Shown here in pieces: positions 6,298 through 6,497 of a stretch of 6,497 nt of DNA (its first letter is position 1; the number at the start of each line of letters is the position of its first letter). Position numbers and translations under genes: made by a program. The notes under the pieces were generated by a model. That model ran no database searches and was not told where the DNA came from. It was given only the letters and a program-made list of their open reading frames with translations. Where the stretch lies: contig JAKAHF010000023.1 in the NCBI GenBank assembly GCA_021815245.1, forward strand, positions 4,629-11,125, written 5' to 3'. The stretch comes from Actinomycetes bacterium (GTDB lineage: Bacteria > Actinomycetota > Thermoleophilia > RBG-16-64-13).

Positions 6298-6497
6298 CTA
6301 CTTCGCGTACTCTACCGCGCGGCTCTCGCGTATGACGGTGACCCTGATCGTGCCGGGGTAGTCGAGCTCCTGCTCGATCTCCTTGGCGATCTCGCGGCAC
6401 AGCAGAGCGGCCTCGACGTCGTTGACCTCGTCGGGCTTCACAAGCACGCGGATCTCCCGCCCTGCCTGGATGGCGTACGACTTCTCCACACCCACCT
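6298..6497 (-). CDS. rny: Ribonuclease Y, C-terminal end (cut by window edge)
   Basis: Only the last 66 or so codons are in the window; the gene continues past the right edge. RNase Y is a membrane-anchored endoribonuclease with KH and HD domains that starts mRNA turnover, normally about 510-520 residues. The visible part is its conserved C-terminal region: [20 protein letters not shown], then a helix rich in Glu and Ala, then [20 protein letters not shown], which ends exactly as most family members do, followed by TAG (6300-6298). The catalytic HD motif and KH domain lie outside the window. miaB follows 84 bases downstream on the same strand, so rny may head or share the transcript. Confidence 0.95.
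   Translation of the reverse strand, partial: VGVEKSYAIQAGREIRVLVKPDEVNDVEAALLCREIAKEIEQELDYPGTIRVTVIRESRAVEYAK

Noticed and set aside
1..6497. CRISPR arrays, tRNA/rRNA genes, insertion sequences, phage or defence genes
   Set aside because: No regularly spaced repeats, no cloverleaf or rRNA signatures, no transposase motifs or terminal inverted repeats were seen, and nearly all the sequence is accounted for by known gene families.

Overview
The window is a GC-rich bacterial chromosome segment holding two convergent transcription units. On the + strand (77-1252) lies one type IV pilus-associated protein of the PilX N-terminal type. On the - strand, reading from the right edge leftwards, is a compact housekeeping series: the 3' end of rny (RNase Y), then miaB, miaA, dapF, dapL and dut. 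I found no tRNA, rRNA, CRISPR array, insertion sequence or phage gene.

Organism: three features together suggest a high-GC Gram-positive-type lineage. These are RNase Y, lysine/diaminopimelate synthesis by the LL-DAP aminotransferase shortcut, and a miaB-miaA-dapF-dapL order. Coriobacteriia-like environmental Actinomycetota are my best guess, with a high-GC Bacillota as the alternative. This is inferred from gene content and is not proven. A type IV pilus gene next to the housekeeping block fits a free-living member of such a group.

Layout: 1-76 is too short to assign; it is probably the tail of, or spacer after, another pilus gene. 77-1252 is the pilus protein. 1253-1292 plus the end of dut hold a perfect 11-bp hairpin between the converging genes, and the dut stop codon lies in its loop. 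1293-5437 and beyond is tightly packed. dut follows dapL by 7 nt. dapL follows dapF by 38 nt and has a perfect AGGAGG. dapF and miaA overlap as ATGA. miaA and miaB sit within a few bases of each other, and the miaA ribosome-binding region is built from the miaB stop region. 6214-6297 is an 84-nt gap between rny and miaB with two small hairpins.

How the genes work together: MiaA prenylates A37 of UNN-reading tRNAs and MiaB then methylthiolates the same base, so the pair makes ms2i6A. DapL makes LL-diaminopimelate directly from tetrahydrodipicolinate and DapF epimerises it to meso-diaminopimelate for peptidoglycan and lysine. Dut removes dUTP and supplies dUMP. RNase Y starts mRNA decay. The cluster looks like a growth-linked housekeeping operon. 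I see no sign of a new defence or mobile system here. The less ordinary points are the pilus protein's C-terminal half, the hairpin that contains the end of dut, and a divergent active-site segment in MiaA.
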